From assembly GCA_964023205.1 (NCBI GenBank), contig OZ026833.1, forward strand, positions 5,668,138 to 5,732,137: DNA of 64,000 bases. Reading direction: 5' to 3'. Below, in pieces: positions 14,801 to 25,562 of the stretch. Positions within the stretch are counted from its first letter, which is position 1, and every line of letters starts with the position of its first letter. Source of the DNA: Lutraria lutraria. Lineage: Eukaryota > Mollusca > Bivalvia > Venerida > Mactridae. The notes under the pieces were generated by a model. That model made no database searches, was not told where the DNA came from, and saw only the letters and a program-made list of their open reading frames with translations. A program made the position numbers and the translations under genes.

Positions 14801-17800
14801 TGCTGGTGAACGTTATGATTTCGTACTAAATGCTTCCTTGCCAGCTGGAAATTATTGGGTTCGTGTCCGAGGTCTTGCTGATTGTGGCGTAAAACAAGCC
14901 AAACAGGTAAAGGTCGTGAATGGTGACCCCTACCCCAAAAATTACTTTGCCACATATCATCAGTATTCACTGTATACAGGCGGTAAAGAAAAAATATCAA
15001 ACCAATTTTAATAGAGGCATATTAACCTATTTTATATGATTTGTTGTACAAAGTTTACTTAGCCCAAGAATAACCAACGATTTTTTGTAACCTTCAATAA
15101 ATTAAGTCTGAACTATGTTTTTCAGTACAAGAACTGCAAATAGGCATTTTCGATCTGCATAATCATGTTTTTCGGTATCCGCGTTTTGAAGAATAATTTT
15201 TATGCTTGTTGACTCAGTCTTGATTTATAATGAAAAAAATATTTAAAAAATGAAATGTTCCCCTATACCTACTACCCGTAAAGCGAGATATTTGTCCGGT
15301 AAATTATTAAAGAGATGTCACAAAATATCATTTGACTTTTTATTATTTTTGTTAATAAAATCTATTTCAACCAGGTCGCAATACTGCGATATGATGGCGC
15401 ACCGGAAGAGGATCCTGATGCAGCTGTCACGTGGGAGATGGCAGACAGGAAGGGAAGGGTAAGAATGTAGAAAAATAATTTTATGATCTTACCATACATA
15501 CAACCTGAACTACAAATACATACAAGTATATGCATGAAATTGATTAAAAATCACAACCATCATGGCTTATTTTTTTAAATTTCACAGTCGTCTAGCCGGA
15601 GTGCACAGAGAGAGTATGAAAGTTATATATATCATAGTATATACATTAACTTACAAATTCTATAGACTTACTTACGCGAACACCTTGAAATAGCAAAAAC
15701 AACTACTTGAAAAGACCATTTTCACTGTTTCTAAATACTTCTTCCAGTACTTCAAACTCGATAAAAAAACCACACCAGACTTAATATATTTCCACTATAA
15801 GTCGCCTTGATATTAAGGTTAAAATGTAGTTCATTCATAAATACATTCACGGTCAAACCAGTTTGTAGACAGCTCCAAATAAAGGTTATTCGTTAAAAAT
15901 TGTCAGTGATTATTCAGAACAAACTGACTTATAGAGGTCATCTTTCAATGAAGATAATAAAGGTCACATTTTACCTTTGTGCACAGGTCCTTCTGTATAT
16001 ATTTTCCCCAATAGTCTTAATAAAGAAGTTACACTGTACTTCATTTATGTAAACAGTCAAATCTGGTTGCAGATACATATACAACTCTAAATAAAGGTCT
16101 TTCATTAATTCATTGAAAATATTAAATTGATTATTCGGAACTAACTGACTTCCCAATCAAGACTATCCCAAGCTTGGTCATTATTCTGAGATTTTGACTG
16201 TGTACACAAGTCTATAAATTTAAAAAAATATATTGTTCAAATATATTGCACTCTGTATCATATTCCCACGAACATATCTTTTTTCAAAACAGAAGTTGAA
16301 CCCGTGGAACAAAAAGGGCACTGACGAATTAATCCCTGTGTCAACTCTAAAGGCCTTCAAAAAAGAGAGCAACAATCCAGCGCTGAAAAAGATTCCGGAC
16401 AAGAAATTTTATCTTGCCATGGATTTCAACAAGATAGACAACTACCATTTCCATGACGTCACATTTTATCCTATTTCCGCTGTGGAGAAACCGAAACATC
16501 TGTACCTTCCCCAGATCAATCACGTATCAACAGTATTACCAAGATCTCCGCCATTATCACAACTCACTGATTTAGAGGAGGTAAGACGTTCAATGATAAT
16601 GTGTACATGCCAGCCATTGCTATACTGTAGAAAACAATATGATTTTTTAAATCTGAACAATAGTTCAGTTTTCCAAAGCCCTCAGTGCGTATGAATTTTG
16701 ATGACGACCAAAGTATTATTTTCTACATCCGCTATGCAAATATCAAACTGGTTCCCGTACCATGTTGCTGTGCAAGTATGTATTTATTTAGTTTCCAAGA
16801 GTACTTTCAGTACTTTGATTTATACATTGTGTTAACGTTGTTTTGCAGGAGATGTTTTGCGACCATTTATCGCTAGGATCCAGAAACTGCTCCGCAGAGT
16901 ATTGTGAATGTGTCTTCCGGCTTCAGTTGGACTTTGGAGATACGGTAGAACTGGTCATTCTGGATGAAGGGGTAACATTCAATGCTAACCATCCTATGCA
17001 CCTACATGGCCACAGATTTTTTGTTGTCGATATAGGGAAGGTATGTACGATATAAATACGTTAAATTATTTTTAATAACTTATTTTTCGTACAGGGTGTC
17101 TACGTTGCGTGAAGCTACTATAAAAAATCTTTCTTGGTAGCGACCACCGCCTTACTGTATTTTTTTTATTTAAAACATTTAATTAACTAACAATTTCGTA
17201 CATTTATACCTCGTTACACTTCGTTAATATTATGATCTATATTTCTCTTATTGTCATATAAAAAACATGAATTGAGTAAATATAAAAAGTTTGAAGTAAA
17301 ACTTAAATATGATCACCACCTTTGCGACAAAAAGTTTTACAAGGAACATGCAATGCTTAACAAACCTGATATGTTATGGAAAAAATCTTATGATTACAGA
17401 TAAATGACAGTACTTCATTGGAAGAAATAAAACGTTTAGACAATGAAGGTTTGATAAATCGTAATTTGGTTGATCCAGTTGCCAAAGATACGGTTACCGT
17501 TCCTGATGGCGGATATTCCATACTACGTTTCCATGCTGATAACCCAGGTATATTAATAAGCACATCATTATCTAAATGTTGTAGATTACAACTATAATTA
17601 CAGTTATCAAATCACTGTAACTTCTCACTGATAGAGGGTCATGGGTTCGAGCCCCGCTACCGACCATGTCTCTTTATGTGAGAAAGTAGGCAGTTGCTTA
17701 GGATGGGAGTCTAGTACTCGTTCTTCCCACTAACGATGATTAGGTGAACTGTCCGCCTCATACGACTAGCTCTGATTGTTAAAAAGTGGCACATAACTCA

Positions 17801-18607
17801 AAATAATCCAATGACCTCGTAGTAATCTCCCTTAGCAGTTAGTGTATTGGCATCTTCACTGTTTCGCACAACTCCCGCGTTCACCCATACCACCATTTTA
17901 ACTGGTACCTCCAATTACTTTACTGCGCACATGTATGTCGTTAGCTTCACGTCCAGGGATGGGTACCAGACAAAACAGTACTGCTTGGAATTAGTTCTGG
18001 CCCATAATAAATTGGTCTTTTTATTTCCTCTTGTTGACCATTTTGAACTGCAATGCAAACGTATCATCGTCAAAGACCCTTCGACAAGCTTGGAATATAT
18101 TATTTTGCTGATGTGAGTAATATAATAATTAATATTGTTTCTGGTCATAAAAAGAAGGGTTTGTAGGTCGGGTGAGAAAATGAGAAACAGGGTGTTCTGT
18201 TCCTCGAGCCTAATAAAAAGTCTAAGATCGCGAGGAAAAAATATAGAAGGTCGGAAACCAGAAGCAAAATTTGTTCAGGTCCTGATTGTTGTTCGACATT
18301 CCGTTTAGCCCTGTACATTCTGTTATTTACATTTTGATGCATATTTATAGGTATCTGGTTCTTTCATTGTCACATTGAATTTCACGCCGATATTGGAATG
18401 GGACTATTATTTCAAGTAGGGTCTATGCCTCCAGTGCCGAAAAACTTTCCAAGATGTGGTGATTGGACGTTTACGGGTTTTCAAGATGCCAATGATGAAG
18501 AATTTGACGACACGCCTGCCGTTTGTTTGAGCGGAGCTTCATGTCTGGCGTCATTTTATCAGTTCGTAATGGCGGCATGTTTGCTGGCGATCTATTTTTG
18601 GCAGTGA
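8849..18607 (+). CDS. Laccase-like multicopper oxidase, copy A (11 coding exons, 671 aa)
   Basis: Coding exons are 8861-8930, 9339-9565, 10091-10257, 12318-12568, 14028-14167, 14715-14906, 15375-15458, 16293-16580, 16849-17040, 17400-17547 and 18351-18607. All junctions are GT-AG, frames join, and the total is 2016 nt. The protein starts with a signal peptide (residues 1-19). A Cys-rich segment of arthropod-laccase type follows, then [16 protein letters not shown]. Copper ligands are HWH 123-125, HAH 167-169, HPMHLHGH 521-528 and HCHIEFH 592-598, with Met603 in the axial type-1 position. The last 20 residues are hydrophobic, suggesting a GPI signal or membrane anchor. The family oxidises phenolic substrates and reduces O2 to water, and acts outside the cell. 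The substrate here is unknown; matrix or periostracum tanning, or defence, are inferences. A TTTTTCAG acceptor at 8848 just before the ATG implies an upstream untranslated exon. The gene is convergent with copy B. Confidence 0.93.
17600..17880 (+). mobile_element. tRNA-Ser-derived SINE, 5'-truncated, in laccase A intron 10
   Basis: The segment keeps the second half of the tRNA-like head with B box GGGTTCGAGCCCC, then the body phrase CGATGATTAGGTGAACTGTC. The A-box half seen in the other copies is missing. The matching SINE lies on the - strand in intron 10 of copy B (38650-38935), so this insertion predates the duplication. Confidence 0.8.
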
Positions 18608-18942
18608 TATGTAGACGCCTAAGTCATTTTCATTTCTCTTTTGCAAAATAATCACTCTTGTACTAATACGATAACATTCGACACCCATAGACAAAGGTTT
18701 TGACATGTGTTGACGTGTTGGCGTTATCGGTCGAGGAGTTCCGAATTGATACCTTTGTTTAGAAGAATGATCTTATAAAACTGTATGATAAACAGGACTC
18801 ATAACTTATGCTAACATATATAATGTCGTTTCGAGTGGGATTTTGCCTTTATTACCAAATCATGAATATCAACAATTGCACGAGTATTCGACGGATCGAG
18901 GAGTTTGATTGCAGAAATTATGTTGATACAATCATCTTTGTT

Positions 18943-19097
18943 GTTAATATTAAAACATTCATCGATGTTATTAATATAAAAACATTCATCGATGTTATTA
19001 ATATAAAAACATTCATCGATGTTATTAATATAAAAACATTCATCGATGTTATTAATATAAAAACATTCATCGATGTAATTAATATAAAAACATTCAT
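18943..19097 (+). repeat. 27-bp tandem repeat, ~6 units, left arm only
   Basis: Units contain AAAACATTCATCGATG and TTATTAATAT and repeat every 27 bp (starts near 18967, 18994, 19021, 19048 and 19075). Because 27 is a multiple of three, both strands show open frames with a 9-residue repeat. I consider these artefacts. The matching place in the right arm (about 37635-37690) has a single degraded unit, so the array expanded after the duplication. Confidence 0.9.
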
Positions 19098-19229
19098 GGA
19101 GCATAATATTATTTTTAGTAGCCAGAGGTACAGGTGATGTATGTTTCATTTAGGATTCACTGCTAACTTATTCTTACGATGAACATGACTGTAGCCGAGA
19201 GCTACATCTATCCAGTATTTGTTAGTACA

Positions 19230-19440
19230 AACGTATTAAAATGTTAGTATAAATACGTTAGTATTAATGTCTTATTTTTAATGTGTAAGTAATAATGTGT
19301 TAGTATTAATGTATAATGTTTAATGTGTTTTATCAACGTGTTATTATTAATTTGTTTTTATTAATATTTGAGTATAAATGTATCAGTATCAATGTGTTAG
19401 TATTAATGTGTTGGTATTAATGCATTAGTATTAACGAGTA
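19230..19440. repeat. Degenerate ATTAATACTAAC-type simple repeat
   Basis: The word TTAGTATTAATG and variants recur about every 12-20 bp. The reverse complement occurs at 31980-32290 in the right arm. The single AAAT at 19251-19254 is the empty target site corresponding to the 5.17-kb insertion in the right arm. Confidence 0.8.
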
Positions 19441-20183
19441 ATTAGTTTTAATATTAAGACTATATATCATTTGAAGGAAACTTTACTGGAAACTACAATT
19501 ATTCAACAAGTTCTTCATGGAAAAGAGATCACTCAAATATTATTCATAATTTATTGGTCTCAGAGATTGAATTAATATCACGATTATACCGTATATTAAT
19601 AAACATTGTATTTTTTGTTATATTTTTATCACTTGTATATATAGTCTAGATAAAAATAAAGTTTTTTTTAAGTAAGCATGGTTTCTTGCGTTAATTTTAT
19701 TGATGTTTTGCCAGGGGCGATAATATAGTGCTGTGTTACGGTTGCATTCCTGTTTTAGCCAAAAGAGCTTCAAACACGTGCAAGCTCTTCAATGCGCTAA
19801 AATATAAACTTTCTACTTAGCAAGCGAAAACATTAAACGTCACGCATCTAATGGAGTTCACCTATTGAATGTAGGAAAATGGCGGACAATATGAATATTC
19901 ATTACTTGTGATTGACAGCTCTAGTGGTGATGACTAAAACCCTTGGTGAATGTATGGGGATATATTTTGATATATTATGTCGTTTATGAGGCTATTAAAA
20001 AAGAGAGAATTAACACTTAAATTGAATCTAATAGCATTATAAAAAAGTGAAATGGATCTTATTGTCACAGTGAAGTTTTCGCATTTGTTATTATTACGAC
20101 GTATTGAAATTTGCAGTACATGTTTTTTGCAATCTTACAGAATACAAAAATAATTATGTACTGCGTTTTTAAAATCACCAATG

Positions 20184-20679
20184 TGTTACAGGGGGTAGGT
20201 GGGGAAAATGAACCACAAACTCCACTTTGATGTTCGACTTTTAATACATTACTGGGAACAGTTTACTTCAAATAATTCTTTCAAATACAGGAGGCTACAC
20301 CATCAGTCAGACAAACAGTCAGTTGAGTTAGTCAGACATTAAGTAAGTTAGTTAGCTAGCATCAGGAAAATAGCTTCCCACAATATACTAAACAACTATA
20401 CCATCCACTTCTCACACGTGCTCAACCACAAAAAAACGAAGCCTCTTCATATAACTGTGTAATAAACGAGTCCTGCACACTAAACACACCCTAACAGCTT
20501 TCTGGTAACCACACCTTTGGCAAAACTGGTTCTGACGAACCTGTTTCACCAAAACTCTCACATATATAGTGACCGGCTGTGCTTGATTCCAAGCCTATTC
20601 AATAAAGTCCTATCATTTAATCAAATACATAAATTGACCGGCGCCACTAGTTAAACACTAAAAGGTGGGACCTGTTACA
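20184..20679 (-). repeat. 3' LTR of the Gypsy element
   Basis: The LTR is 496 bp; in sense it starts TGTAACAGG and ends CCCTGTAACA, giving the usual TG...CA ends. It is identical to the other LTR by eye except at the A/T at 20206 (GGGGAAAATG against GGGGATAATG). A TATATATG word on the sense strand at 20561-20569 is a plausible TATA box. Sense-strand termini are both within TGTAACA. Confidence 0.93.
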
Positions 20680-20692
20680 TCCTCCCCCTCCA
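20680..20692 (-). other. Polypurine tract of the Gypsy element
   Basis: On the sense (-) strand GGAGGGGGAGGA sits directly before the 3' LTR. This is the expected place and composition for the plus-strand primer. Confidence 0.8.
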
Positions 20693-21359
20693 ACATAGAA
20701 GTCATCCTTGACTTCGTATTAAGCTACTATGACTAACTACCAAACTGATACTATCCCTGAAAAAAAATTGATTACTGGTCTGCAAGAAAAAAGATTACTG
20801 GTTCAATTTATTGACTGCAAAAGAGAACAAAACATAATTATTAACAGCACTTACCTTGTTCTGTTTCAACATACTATACCAAGCCTTGTTACAACAAGAC
20901 ATGACTCCTATTGAAATAAAGAACAAAATAAAACAAATAATACCATACCATGTCTTACACAAGACATGCCAAAAACTTACTGAACCTGTGAAACACATCA
21001 CAAACTTCAACTTACAAAATATTTACATCATGACAGTACATTACAACTATTAAATAACATGAGAGTCATGCTAATGTGACGTCATGATAATGAAATAATA
21101 AAAACATTTTTAAAAAAATCATTATTTTCACATACTCCTCCCGCTGGGTCAACAAAAAATTTCAACCCTGAAATTATATCAGGAGAAATAACACCTCCAT
21201 AATGTAATGACAAATAGCATATACTGTGAACATTGACATAAGTATTCAATGTTCAGGAAACACAATAAACAAATACACTGGTTCATATATAAAAAAGTAC
21301 AGTTCATGAATCACAATCTGAATAAAATACACTAGTTCATAAAAACCTAACCAACACTA

Positions 21360-24300
21360 TCACTTCAAAAATGTCTTAAGCATTTTACACATGTGTTTAT
21401 TATTCTCCTGTTGCATCTTCAGTATGATGTTACTTACAGATTGATGACTTCCTACATGGTAATCACTGAACCATGCCGGTTTCTTCCTAACCCTGCCTGA
21501 TCTTCTTGGCTCAGGAACCACTTCGTCTTCATCCTCTGATACTGATTCCTCATCTTCTTCCTCATTCTCCGTACCCTCAATACTCACTTCTGAATCTTCA
21601 GAACGTGACTCCTCTTCAGGATGTGACACATCTTCCTGCTGACCGGTCAGTCTCGTGTTTCTAATGATTAATGCTGTATCAGATTCAGAGTCAGTGGATT
21701 CTTCTTCCACATCATCTGACCTTGACTGCACCACCTCTGGTAATACGCTACCAACATCCTTCTTCGCCGTACTATGAAACCTTCGCGGTCTCGGAACTGG
21801 CTTACTCTTCTCCAACTCACTAGTGGGTATCTCCTCTTCATACTCTATCAAACGTAAATGATTCCTGTGTAACTTCTTTTCTCTTCCCTCTTCTTCCACT
21901 ACCACAAACACAGGAATGTCTTCATTCTGCTGTGATTGAACTTTATATATCTTATCCTCATATTTATCAGATAGTTTATGAGGACCTGAAAATGCTAAAA
22001 TTTTAACTAATACCTTATCTCCTACTTTAATATCTACTGCTCTGGCCTTCCTGTCATATAATCTCTTCTGTTTTTCTCTTGATTTCTCAACTGATCTATT
22101 GGCTACATCCTGCGCCAATTTCATCCTAACCTGTAAATCTTTCATGTAGTCTGTTTTAACAAAATCGGAATTATCAATATCAAACATAGCATCAATGGGT
22201 AAACGCGGTTTGCGACCAAACATTAGTTCAAATGGTGTAAAACCAGTGGTTTCATGCTTAGTAGCATTGTATGCAAACACTAAACTAGATATGTAATTCT
22301 TCCAGTTGGATTTCTCCTCAGGCTCTAATGTCCTCAACATATTAATTAAACTTCTATTGAATCTCTCTGCTACCCCGTTGCATTGAGGATGATAAGCAGT
22401 GGTTCTGATTTTTTGAATACCCATCAAAGTACATAACTCATGAATAATTTCGGACTCAAAATTCGGACCTTGGTCAGACAATAATTTACTAGGAATACCA
22501 AAAGGGTAAATAAAATTATTCAATAGTACTTCTGCTGTCGTCCTAGCCGTCTGGTTCTTCGTAGGCACTGCCACTGCATACTTTGTAAAGTGATCAGTGA
22601 TAACTAAAACATTGCTGATACCACCTTTGCACTCATCAACTTTCAAGAAGTCAGTACTTACTATTTGCAACGGATAAGAAGAAATTATGTTTACCAACGG
22701 TGCTGTGTTATTCTTTGTTGACTTTACTCTCAAACATCTGTCACACTTGTTCACATAGTTGGAAACATCCACAGTATAACCTGGCCAATAAAACCTATCT
22801 TTTACCAATGCTATTGTTCTTTCTCTGCCTGGGTGACCTACATTACTATGCAGACCTTTCAAAACTTCATTCCTGTAAACAAATGGTAAAATAAGTTGAT
22901 TTGACTTTCGTTCATTTTCAATTATCTCTCTATATAGTAGACCTCTAATGATTTTGAATTTACTGAATTGTCTGGACATAGTCTGGTGTTGCGTATCTTG
23001 TGAAAGTATATTCTTTTTAGGGAAAGATCTATCAATAACTGCTCGAAGCCACGGACCTATTATACTGTCTTCTCTCTGTTGTCTGCGTAACTCTCTCATT
23101 TCTATCTGAGCCATAGTTTTTCCTGGTTGATCACCAGTAATATCTAAAATATCCAAACTACAACAAGGTAACGTTTCAACCAATGTTGATACATGTATAC
23201 TATTACAAATAGCTTTAATGGTTTGATTATCCAATTTAGTCTCATCACCATCTCTATGTGGCATGCGCGACATTGTGTCGGCATCAGTATTTGACTTACC
23301 AGGTTTATAAATAATATCAAAGTCAAAATCGCTCAAATTGGCAACCCATCTTTGACCTGTGGCATCAAGTTTTGCACTAGTCAAAACATGTGTCAATGGA
23401 TTATTATCCGTAAAAACAGTAAACTTGTTGGCAATAAGATAATCATTGTATTTTTCAGTAATGGCCCATTTAAGAGCTAGAAACTCTAACTTAAAAGTGG
23501 AATAATTTTTTTCAGTTTTAGATAAACTTCTACTGGCATAAGATATCACTCTAACATGACCATCCTGTTCCTGACATAAAACTGCTCCCAAAGATTTGGT
23601 GCATGCATCAACATGCAATTCAAATAATCTATCAAACTGTGGATAGGCTAAAATAGGTGGGCTGGTCAATAAGTTTTTTAATTTACAAAAAGTATCCTCC
23701 TGCTCCTTACCCCAAATCCACTCTATCTTCTTGTTATATTTCTTCTTTTTCGGACTAGTGGGAGGTAATAAATCTGACAAGGGTTTAGTTATCTTACTGA
23801 AATCCTTGATAAACTTCCTGTAGTACCCTGCTAAAGCTAAAAATGACCTAAGCTCATCTGAATTTAATGGCATAGGATAATTTCTAATTTTTTCACATTT
23901 TTCTGGATCAGTTTCCAATCCATTCTCAGAGACAACATGACCTAAGAATCTAACACTTTTTTGTAAAAAATGACATTTCTCTGGTGACAACTTTAAACCA
24001 CAATCCTCAAGCCTAGACATAATCCTGTCTAACCTATCTAAGTGTTCCTCATATGTAGAGCTAAAAACAATCAAGTCATCAAGATAAATAAAACAAATTC
24101 TCATGTGATAATCTCCTAGACAGTGTTGCATAATTCTTTGATACTCACTGGGAGAATTGGACAATCCAAAGGGTAATTTATTGTGTTCATAAAATCCTAA
24201 AGGACCTACCGGTAACGTAAATGCAGTAAACTGTTTATGTTCTTCAACAAGTTCGACTTGGTGATATCCAGATTTCATATCAATGATGGAAAACCACTTT

Positions 24301-25562
24301 GCACCATGCAAACAATCAAAAATCTCTTCGGGCCTTGGTAAAGCATGAGAGTCTTTTACAGTACGTTGGTTCAATTTCCGATAATCAATACACATTCTCA
24401 ATTGCCCCGATTTCTTCCTACATAATACCACAGCTGATCCCCAAGGTGATCTTGATTCCCTAATAACATTACTGTCTAATAATTCTTTTTCATGTTTTCT
24501 CACTTCTTCTATCATACCCGGGGGTATCCGTCTATATTTCTCTTTAAATGGTGTGTAATCATTCAATTCAATATTGTGTTTAGAAACATTACACTTACCA
24601 ATATCAGTGGGACCACTAGAAAAGATTTGTTGGTGTTTTTGAAGCATTTTCTTCAATCTCTGCTGTTCTTCTAATGAAGCTTCTGTTCCCATGTTGACTT
24701 TGGACAACACATCTGGTGAAAAATCACTGTTGGGTTCACACGGATCTTCTATTGTCACAGGTTGTACTTCAGCTATAACTGCTTTTGGTGAAATTGTGTA
24801 TGGGTTACATGATAAATTTGAAACAGTTACTTCAAATATTTGCCTTGTGGGTGAATAATTTACTAAAGTTGGACTTATACTTATATGTCCTGGTAATGAC
24901 GACTCTGTAGTTTCCTGTATTAAGGCACAAGTGGGTACATATGCAAGTTCTTCGTCTGTATGACACTGCAGAATTACTGAATGGTTAGGTTTAATTAAAA
25001 CATTGCTACTTTCAATACTTCTGACTACAGCAAGTCTATTGTTACACTTCGAAAGTTCTTTTTCACGCATAACTAAACATCTAAATGATAAAAACCAAGG
25101 AACATGTAATTTGGAATGTTGTAAAAACCTCTCTCCGTTTGCTGATTTGCACACAGTAAGGAATTCATTAAGTATATTTGTTCCTAGTAGAACAGGTATC
25201 TCTGAGTTAAAATCAGTATCAGGGACAACTAAAAGTAAACAAGTAATTTCCTGGGCTCCAGGTATACCCTGAGGTAAAATATTAACTTCAACATATCCTT
25301 TATAAGGCAATGCATTTCCATCAGCACACTCAATATGTAAAAAATTGCTAAGTGGCTTGATTTCAACATCTTTTAAATAGTCTAAGTAAAATTTGTTCGA
25401 ACAAGTGGACACACACGAACCTGTGTCACAAAGAGCTGAAACTTGAATATCATTCAAAGAAATACTAACCTCTGTGGCTTCACCCACTAATTTAGGGTCC
25501 AATGCTGGTGATGTACCTCTATCACGACCCACTGAAAAGGTACCTATACGTTTAAATGGCAA
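21360..25562 (-). CDS. pol: Gypsy pol polyprotein (protease, RT, RNase H, integrase)
   Basis: About 1400 residues are open. Aspartic protease DTG is at 46-48. Reverse transcriptase carries CIDYRKLNQRT near 390-400 and YLDD near 492-495. RNase H begins near 645 (LHVDACTKSLG) with TDNNPL later. Integrase has an HHCC zinc domain near 900-945 and the catalytic D, D, E near 974, 1030 and 1066, with 35 residues between the last two. A GPHKLSDKY motif near 1200 is part of a GPY/F-type module. The acidic C-terminus is unusual in composition. The frame starts with TTG, not ATG, overlaps gag by 19 nt in the -1 frame and has a stop shortly upstream, so it is most likely made by frameshifting from gag. 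I do not assign a clade. Confidence 0.95.
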   Translation of the reverse strand: MPFKRIGTFSVGRDRGTSPALDPKLVGEATEVSISLNDIQVSALCDTGSCVSTCSNKFYLDYLKDVEIKPLSNFLHIECADGNALPYKGYVEVNILPQGIPGAQEITCLLLVVPDTDFNSEIPVLLGTNILNEFLTVCKSANGERFLQHSKLHVPWFLSFRCLVMREKELSKCNNRLAVVRSIESSNVLIKPNHSVILQCHTDEELAYVPTCALIQETTESSLPGHISISPTLVNYSPTRQIFEVTVSNLSCNPYTISPKAVIAEVQPVTIEDPCEPNSDFSPDVLSKVNMGTEASLEEQQRLKKMLQKHQQIFSSGPTDIGKCNVSKHNIELNDYTPFKEKYRRIPPGMIEEVRKHEKELLDSNVIRESRSPWGSAVVLCRKKSGQLRMCIDYRKLNQRTVKDSHALPRPEEIFDCLHGAKWFSIIDMKSGYHQVELVEEHKQFTAFTLPVGPLGFYEHNKLPFGLSNSPSEYQRIMQHCLGDYHMRICFIYLDDLIVFSSTYEEHLDRLDRIMSRLEDCGLKLSPEKCHFLQKSVRFLGHVVSENGLETDPEKCEKIRNYPMPLNSDELRSFLALAGYYRKFIKDFSKITKPLSDLLPPTSPKKKKYNKKIEWIWGKEQEDTFCKLKNLLTSPPILAYPQFDRLFELHVDACTKSLGAVLCQEQDGHVRVISYASRSLSKTEKNYSTFKLEFLALKWAITEKYNDYLIANKFTVFTDNNPLTHVLTSAKLDATGQRWVANLSDFDFDIIYKPGKSNTDADTMSRMPHRDGDETKLDNQTIKAICNSIHVSTLVETLPCCSLDILDITGDQPGKTMAQIEMRELRRQQREDSIIGPWLRAVIDRSFPKKNILSQDTQHQTMSRQFSKFKIIRGLLYREIIENERKSNQLILPFVYRNEVLKGLHSNVGHPGRERTIALVKDRFYWPGYTVDVSNYVNKCDRCLRVKSTKNNTAPLVNIISSYPLQIVSTDFLKVDECKGGISNVLVITDHFTKYAVAVPTKNQTARTTAEVLLNNFIYPFGIPSKLLSDQGPNFESEIIHELCTLMGIQKIRTTAYHPQCNGVAERFNRSLINMLRTLEPEEKSNWKNYISSLVFAYNATKHETTGFTPFELMFGRKPRLPIDAMFDIDNSDFVKTDYMKDLQVRMKLAQDVANRSVEKSREKQKRLYDRKARAVDIKVGDKVLVKILAFSGPHKLSDKYEDKIYKVQSQQNEDIPVFVVVEEEGREKKLHRNHLRLIEYEEEIPTSELEKSKPVPRPRRFHSTAKKDVGSVLPEVVQSRSDDVEEESTDSESDTALIIRNTRLTGQQEDVSHPEEESRSEDSEVSIEGTENEEEDEESVSEDEDEVVPEPRRSGRVRKKPAWFSDYHVGSHQSVSNIILKMQQENNKHMCKMLKTFLK
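25513..25556 (-). promoter_or_regulatory. Programmed -1 ribosomal frameshift signal between gag and pol
   Basis: The heptamer TTTAAAC (25550-25556 on the sense strand) falls in gag frame as T TTA AAC, the exact X XXY YYZ form, two codons before the gag stop at 25544-25546. After a -1 slip the ribosome reads the pol frame. Six bases downstream GTACCT (25538-25543) can pair with AGGTAC (25513-25518) to form a 6-bp stem with a 19-nt loop. The heptamer is one of the best known slippery sequences. The hairpin is my inference from base pairing. Confidence 0.85.

Larger units (their letters stand above)
2796..19567 (+). repeat. Left arm of a large inverted duplication (contains laccase copy A)
   Basis: This segment matches the reverse complement of about 31829-58563. 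Anchors seen by eye are 2796-2930 with 58440-58563, 3200-3480 with 57900-58200, 3840-3900 with 56840-56920, 4201-4260 with 56580-56640, 5404-5610 with 53010-53210, all 11 laccase coding exons, 19200-19250 with 37474-37530, and 19440-19567 with 31829-31960. Exons are nearly identical. Introns and flanks are clearly alignable but carry substitutions, indels and arm-specific insertions. This arm is about 16.8 kb and usually shows the empty state of insertions found in the other arm. Confidence 0.9.
18608..20179. other. Non-coding region 3' of laccase A
   Basis: No gene is supported here. It holds the 3' flank shared with the right arm, the 27-bp tandem array at 18943-19097 and a run of TTAGTATTAATG-like words at 19230-19440. 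Homology to 31829-31960 follows, ending near 19567. An AATAAA lies near 19656. The remaining 500 bp before the LTR element carry nothing I recognise. Confidence 0.6.

Noticed and set aside
16233..16694. 153-residue frame as a separate gene
   Set aside because: It is laccase A exon 8 with readthrough into both introns.
18808..19149. Open frames on both strands with a 9-residue repeat
   Set aside because: They are produced by a 27-bp tandem repeat whose length is divisible by three; the matching region in the other arm is not open.
21360..21700. Envelope-like gene in the Gypsy element
   Set aside because: After integrase there is only an acidic pol tail and then the polypurine tract; no signal peptide or membrane frame follows.
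25513..25543. H-type pseudoknot after the slippery site (loop GTGAT with downstream ATCAC)
   Set aside because: The second helix would follow the first with no connecting bases across a 6-bp stem, which is sterically doubtful; I keep only the hairpin.
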